NCBI GenBank assembly: GCA_025024175.1
Contig: QCXZ01000064.1
Location: 11,842,001-11,906,000, forward strand
DNA from: Rhyzopertha dominica
Taxonomy: Eukaryota; Arthropoda; Insecta; Coleoptera; Bostrichidae
Reading direction: 5' to 3'
Length of the DNA stretch: 64,000 bases
Of the stretch, positions 58,320-64,000 are shown piece by piece (positions within the stretch are counted from its first letter, which is position 1; the number at the start of each line of letters is the position of its first letter). The notes below the pieces were generated by a model. That model saw nothing but the letters and a program-made list of their open reading frames with translations, was not told the origin of the DNA and searched no databases. The position numbers were made by a program, and so were the translations under genes.

Positions 58320-59960
58320 TATAAACTACACCCTCCTTTGATAATTATCGTCCCGATCAGTTCTGATCTTCGGGATCTTCGTGCTACTCACCTGACCGAT
58401 TCTGGTGTACCAATTACGTTTTTGATCTATGACTGCGTCGCAACTGCCTTTCACAACTCTGTATTCTGTAAGCTCCTTCCCCGGATGGCAATTTAAGGCG
58501 AAAGTCATTTCCTTCTTGGTGAGGTATAGAGCCACATTAGGTCCATGCATCAAAACGGGGCTTTTGCACGATCACTGGCAATCTTAAATTTATGTCTTAC
58601 CAATCCACAGGTTGACATAATTGGTTACTTCCCATCAGGCGACCTGGTTACCCAAATTCCAGATCGCACGGTAACCTCAGCTCTCTTCCAAATACAATCG
58701 AAGACTTGTGTGAAAAGCCGGCCAAGTTCACTTTTGGACGAAATTGACTTTTTGTATGAGTTATGTAATTTTGACTATCCCCAACTTATGTAAAAATGAG
58801 ACAAATCCAATAACACCTGTTAGAAAAAAAATCGATTTTTCAAACTAATTGCAAAATCCAGAACCTTTTTCCTTGTTTTCCCACAAATGTTGATTTAGGA
58901 CTTGACCGGTTAATTCCCGTGCTCTCACGGATCGCTATCCTGCATGCTGACAGACAGAAAAAGTGTGATTGCCCCAATCGCTTTGATGCCTTTCCACAAC
59001 TTTTGAGAATTGGGAGTTGTTTGATAGTTCAGTTGAACCGTTCGACCATTCCATCTGACTGCGGAAGAGTTGCTTTTGTTTCTGTTATATCCAGCAGGCC
59101 GCAGAGTTCACAGAAATTTCTGCCTTGATTCGAATGCAGTTTTAATGGCATTTCAAATTTTCGCGCCAGGTTATCGACAAGAACTCGTGCCACCGTCGAG
59201 GCTTCTTGGTATAACATAAGCTTCTGACCTCTTGCTGAAGTATTGTTTGTTGTTGCGGGAAATGGTCAGGCGATAACAGGTATTTTTAACGGTGCCCCCA
59301 TACTACATAGTTTCATGATCTCATTTAGTATTGTCGGACCCTTGGTGTATGGGCAATTTGCACACTTGCGGCACCATTTCTCTACATCTTCCCGACTGTG
59401 TATCCAGTAGAATCGTTTAAGTACTTTTGTCAGAGCCCGTGGTATGTACTCTTTGGGCATAACTAACGGCACACTTCTAACCTGCTTCTCATCGGCGCTC
59501 TCACGCTCTCTTCAGCAGGCAGTTCTCAACTGGCAAAGGTACATGTTTAAATCGCTAGGATGGGACTTACAGTGGATACCTTCTCCAATCCACGTCGTGG
59601 TCAATTGCCTTCTTTCCTCATAAGTAGAAAGCCAATGACGCTATCTTTTTGCTGGGCCTTCTTGGTGTTCTCGGCAGTTCATTCTTCGCTTTACTCCATG
59701 GTGACTACCCTTACATCGTCTTCTGCTGTATTTTGACATCATACTGCATCCATTATCTAACCACTTGTACGTTCAGATTTTTCAATCGTAGAAGTCAGGA
59801 ATTCTTGTCAACATAGGTACTTGTGGAAATGGCCTATGAACTTTACTATTGCCAGTAATTCTTTCCTCGTGACGCAGCACTTTCCTCAGGTTCCTCACTT
59901 TCTTTTGGAAAAGTGCATACTGGATTAAATTTTAAACCCGCGGCTCAAAATCCGTAAGCC
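58320..59960 (-). mobile_element. Ty3/Gypsy-type pol remnant (RNase H to integrase)
   Basis: Minus strand, in order: an RNase H piece with CVTRKELLAIVKFIGHFHKY (about 59815-59880), an integrase HHCC finger with FYWIHSREDVEKWCRKCANC (59340-59430), the integrase core with LHSNQGRNF and PQSDGMVERF (59029-59150), and a weak integrase tail with EYRVVKGSCD (58440-58480). Many stops and frame changes; no LTRs or envelope gene seen, so it is an inactive internal fragment. Confidence 0.75.
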
Positions 59961-59964
59961 CACC

Positions 59965-62900
59965 TAACAACAGTTCCATTAGTCGTTCTGTTGCTAACGG
60001 TATGTACCTACTCTATGGAAGAAGTAGGCTGTGGTAGGACACCGTGTGCATTATATTACTGAAGCTAATATGCAAACCTAATAGTTGGGGAAATTGTATA
60101 CTGTTATATACTGTTTAATGGCGTTCGAGTACAAGGACTATTGCATTCAAAACTGTAGGAAAACTTCTAAGTAATTAACACATTTCTACCTATGCTTAAT
60201 TATGGATGTTTTGCTATATTAATATGTGGAGATCATTACATATACTTAAAGAAGTGAAAATCAGATAAAATAAGATTTGTATTGGTTCTAACAAAGTGCG
60301 CCGTAAATATTTTAAGATAAACTGTCTGTTTACGTTTCTTATAGGTATATTTTTTAATTTGCGATATACAGCTAAATTGCGAATCATCTAAAAAAGCAAA
60401 AAAAAACTTTTAATAAATAGTACTTTCATATTAAACATCAATTTTTATAAGTACTTATATCATTCTCCAGAATATTTTGTTTATTTCAGACTCAGCTGCT
60501 GAGTACTAATGCGATCCATTCCGTCAGATGCCTCCACTTTTCAATTACGCCCTATTTTTCACCATCCGCTCCGTTTACTCCGTTGGAGTCCTTTCAATTA
60601 CAGTTCTCAGGACGGGGTACCCGAGAATTTAATTAATAATTCTTATTGCGTCAGAGACACTCGGCAGGAATAGTGCGAAGATTGCTATGTAATTGAGCAG
60701 GGTTCATTAAAGACACATGTGATAAGATCAGCTGACTATGAGATCGAGTGAAATGTGTATACCTATTTTGAGTGGAGTAACTGTAAACAGACCGCATTGC
60801 TGTCAAGCATTGGTTAAATATACACTGTAACGAAGCTGTGCATTCGCACGTGCAGAAGATACACTTACGTTAATTATTAATCGTTAACGTGTTCGTATCT
60901 ACCCAGATGTAGCTGATACAAATGTGCTTTATCAACATTTATATAGTTCTAGTAACATTTCGCAGGCTTTATTTTTGCGCGATTATTTGAATAAGATTTG
61001 CAATTTATTTTCCACAAAGAAGGCAAATATCTAATAAATAGATGAATTTGCTTTAAAACATAATACATTTGGTTGATTATGTCATTTTGCCTTAAAATAG
61101 TACCAACGGTACGAAGTCTTCCAGCAGGTTTAAAGATGGGAACTTCAGTTTCGAACTAACAATAATTTTTCTCCATACTCATCAGTCCACCATTTGATTG
61201 AAGCTGACTGCGAGAGTAATCTTACATTTTTGTCAACGGCCTGGCTGTGAATCAACAAATTCTAATTAACAATATGCAAATCGGCGGTATTGAACTGCAG
61301 GCAAACTGTATGTGAATGGGTAACTTTACATATATTGCAAGTTATGTCCCTGTTTAGTTCAATTTAGCTGTAGACGAATATTTTTGTTTTGATCTTTTTA
61401 TTGAAGACGAATGCCCTGAAACCCATTTAAGAACCAAATCATGGTAATAAAAGAAAATAAATAGTTTTTAATGGTGTCTGCGGTGTTCTCTTCAGGATAT
61501 AATAGATCAGCATCGGGGATATACAACAGGACTGTTCAATAAAATTTTGTTTTATGATAATGGTAACTGTATATTAGTATCTAATGGCTGATGGCACTGC
61601 AGCAAACATAATTTCATTTGTGTGTAACATGTGACTAGCATTAAATAAAGAAGATCAAGTTGAAATATACTTAGATATCAACGTTCATAATACGTTTTCA
61701 TTTCTCCATAATCTTTGCTGAAGTAACTGTACCACAAAACAGCCCAGAAAACGAAACATAGTGTTTCACCAAGCGATTGATTCGCATGCGTATGGTAACA
61801 GCGATAAATAGTTTGGGTGTTATATTAAATCAATGTTGTTTTTAAAATTAGCCCTAACCCTCTATCCATAATCACAAACACAACCAGTAATACCAGCTTC
61901 TTAAGTGCGAGTTTCTTTTGCTCACTGTTAGAGCGCACAATAAATAGATGCTATTTCCTATATGGTCATACTTATTAAACTATCATAATACGAAAATGAG
62001 TATGGGGTACTCATTGCTCACGAAACATGCAAGCCCGGCATTTAGCCCCTTTTCATTCCATTTGAAGAACACCATGTACAAGAAAGTATTTCTTCATATT
62101 AAATGAAATGTACAGTTAGTAACAATCTTAGACAGGGAAAGGGGGATACGTGATTAAGCGTTTGACGCGTGTAGGTACTGATCGTGTTACAGAAAACGAT
62201 CGCCCGCCATTTTATTGGTGTCACACAAAACTTGTCAACCACAACAGACAAACAACAAAAGCAGTGATGCAACATAGTTTTCTGTGCAGCTTGTAATTGT
62301 AAAAGTGAGTGAAAAAAATTAGCGGTCACAGGAAATAATAGAATTTAATTTACGGCAAGCTTAGTGGAGTAGGTCCGTATTTTTGCTAGCTAAATATATG
62401 CGCCACTGGTAATTGGTATGGTGTGCATTTTTTCCCTTTTCTGGGGGTAATTCCACAGAACAATTTCATATTATTATATGAATATGACGTTGGTGTTTGA
62501 CATACCACCAATTGACAAATAATGTTGATTCAGTTTATTAAACTTTCGCATTACATAATTATTCACAAGAATGTATTATAGGAGTAGAAATCTATATAAC
62601 TATATATCAAAGTGATATAAACAGTATCCTAGTAAATCTGTAGTTGTTGAACCGTGCTTATTAAGTACACAACCGGTGGAGTTCTGGAAATGTTCGCTAT
62701 CACGAACTAAAAAAAAATAAAATACATGGATCAATAATAGTTGGTATAATACTAATAATGTATACTGAAATCAATAACTGCTAATGGCAATTACTAATAC
62801 GCCGATGATACTTGGTTGCTTGTTAGATGTTTAGATATTAGTGGTATTAACGTAAAATACTATCCAGTTAAATCGTTCGGTAACCTAAAATACAGGTAAG

Positions 62901-63215
62901 TTGCAAGACTTATTTCCTATAGGAAGGAATATTTACCTTACCGGTGCATACGTACATATCACGGTAGTTGATAGGAGGTATAAGCACGACGCCGTGTGGA
63001 ACGGGCCGATTTTGTAGCCAATCACGTTAGAGAGAGATAGAGAATAGTGGGAATCGCTCCGCTTTGCATAAGGCTACGCTGTGTTGATAATATCAATTTG
63101 ATTCCCAAAATTACCGAAGCGGATAGTGATGGTTCATTTATTATTCAAAAAGTGTGGAAATGGTAAGATTCTGTTGTTAATTGTGCAACAATTTTAAAAC
63201 AGATTTGCGTCAGAT
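59965..63215. other. No recognised gene
   Basis: No protein-like frame that I recognise. A GC-richer patch at 60490-60740 has an acceptor-like tatttcag and a 45-codon open frame without known similarity. A stray cgccactg, like an hAT right end, lies near 62400. Confidence 0.4.
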
Positions 63216-63224
63216 AATGAGAAT

Positions 63225-64000
63225 CCGCTGCAAATTCAATCAATACTTCCAGATCAAGTTGTCAGCATGATATTTACGCTTTTATTTCTTATATTATACC
63301 ATCAATAATGAGGTTTTTAGCATTTTTTATCTCTAGACATTTTTTCTACGACAAACGGTTCTCGTGATATTAGCAAAAATTCATAAATTTGTAAAATCGT
63401 TTTTTCTAAATAACTCGAAAACTAAACAAAACAATTGCAAGAGTGCTTCTCGATCAGAAATTTAATTTTCTATATAAGAGCAAAATTTTAAAAAAGTTCT
63501 GTGGACAGGGTCCAAAATCATTATTCTTTAAATATTTCGAAAATGTCAAAATTTTGGAAACATTTTTAAAAACGTTTTGTGAGAAATTTTATTTCCTATC
63601 GGATGGTATTTTGATATTTGAATATAAAGTATTTTCTGACATTTGGCAAAAACAGTTTTTTTTAAATGTCCGTTTTTTCTTCTAAACAGTTTGCTGCACC
63701 GAAAATTTATAGGGACTCGCAATTATACTACTACACACATACTAAAAGGCAAAAAATAAAATTTTGCAAAAGGGTACTTATCCCACAATTTTAGAGAAGG
63801 GGACCCTATACCCTACTCAGCCCAAAAACATGTTGCTTTGGGTAGATGAGATTTATATGTATGCGAAATTTCAAGGTCATATATTGTCTTTCGAAGGTTA
63901 TCGCGTCCACACACAGACAGACATACAAACACGAAATTATTGCTCAAATTTTGTTTTTGGATGTTTTCCAGCATTTTAAAGCGATTCAGCAAATAAAAAA
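63225..64000 (+). repeat. Copy 5 of the five-copy 0.8-kb repeat (runs to window edge)
   Basis: Starts tccgctgcaaattcaatcaa, contains the ctcgtgatattagcaaaaat, gatcagaaatttaattttc and gctgcaccgaaaatttatag blocks, and reaches gcgattcagcaaataaaaa at the last base. The terminal block lies beyond the window. Confidence 0.85.

Overview
This is 64 kb of AT-rich animal nuclear DNA, almost certainly from an insect: split genes with GT-AG introns, short conserved exons in long introns, AATAAA polyadenylation signals and a dense mix of decayed class I and class II transposons. Scattered single N bases mark it as a draft assembly. A Wnt16-type gene points to a lineage that kept Wnt16. As I recall, aphids and crustaceans have it and flies, moths and beetles lost it, so a hemimetabolous insect, perhaps hemipteran, is the best guess.

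Three host genes can be read exon by exon, all on the + strand. (1) Wnt16: five coding exons, 5758-5896, 9325-9448, 9912-10177, 17904-18166 and 21163-21364. They give 331 residues with 24 cysteines; only the signal-peptide exon is missing. (2) Nup62: eight exons from 26641 to 33667, 478 codons, an N-terminal FG-repeat domain and a C-terminal coiled coil, complete with a poly(A) signal. (3) Mitochondrial ATP synthase subunit b: four exons from 36952 to 40279, 247 codons, complete with a poly(A) signal. The genes are unrelated in function (secreted signal, nuclear pore, respiratory complex); nothing suggests co-regulation.

A possible fourth gene is a THAP zinc-finger exon (46519-46637) behind a TATA-containing, GC-richer stretch, but its reading frame is broken.

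The rest is mobile DNA or unassigned. Class I: an R2-like element with nested insertions (6250-9130, minus), a second R2-like remnant (11700-13010), a LINE with AP endonuclease and reverse transcriptase (22720-25080, minus), LINE scraps at 7407-7700, 37996-38440 and 41525-42060, a Ty3/Gypsy pol remnant (58320-59960, minus) and a possible solo LTR (25250-25690). Class II: a pogo/Tigger transposase relic (3400-4400), two Tc1/mariner relics (48580-49567, 56640-56990), a Mutator-like element with 9-bp target duplications inside a Nup62 intron (29986-31157), four hAT-type elements with 8-bp duplications (8309-8697, 34203-35070, 44938-45754, 53573-54299) and several MITEs and foldback elements. An unclassified repeat of about 0.8 kb occurs five times.

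I did not find a convincing new biological system. The items most worth checking are the Wnt16 assignment, the frameshifted THAP exon, the Mutator-like element, the foldback with minisatellite arms, the 100-bp-arm palindrome, the five-copy repeat and the NAGNAG acceptor in Nup62.
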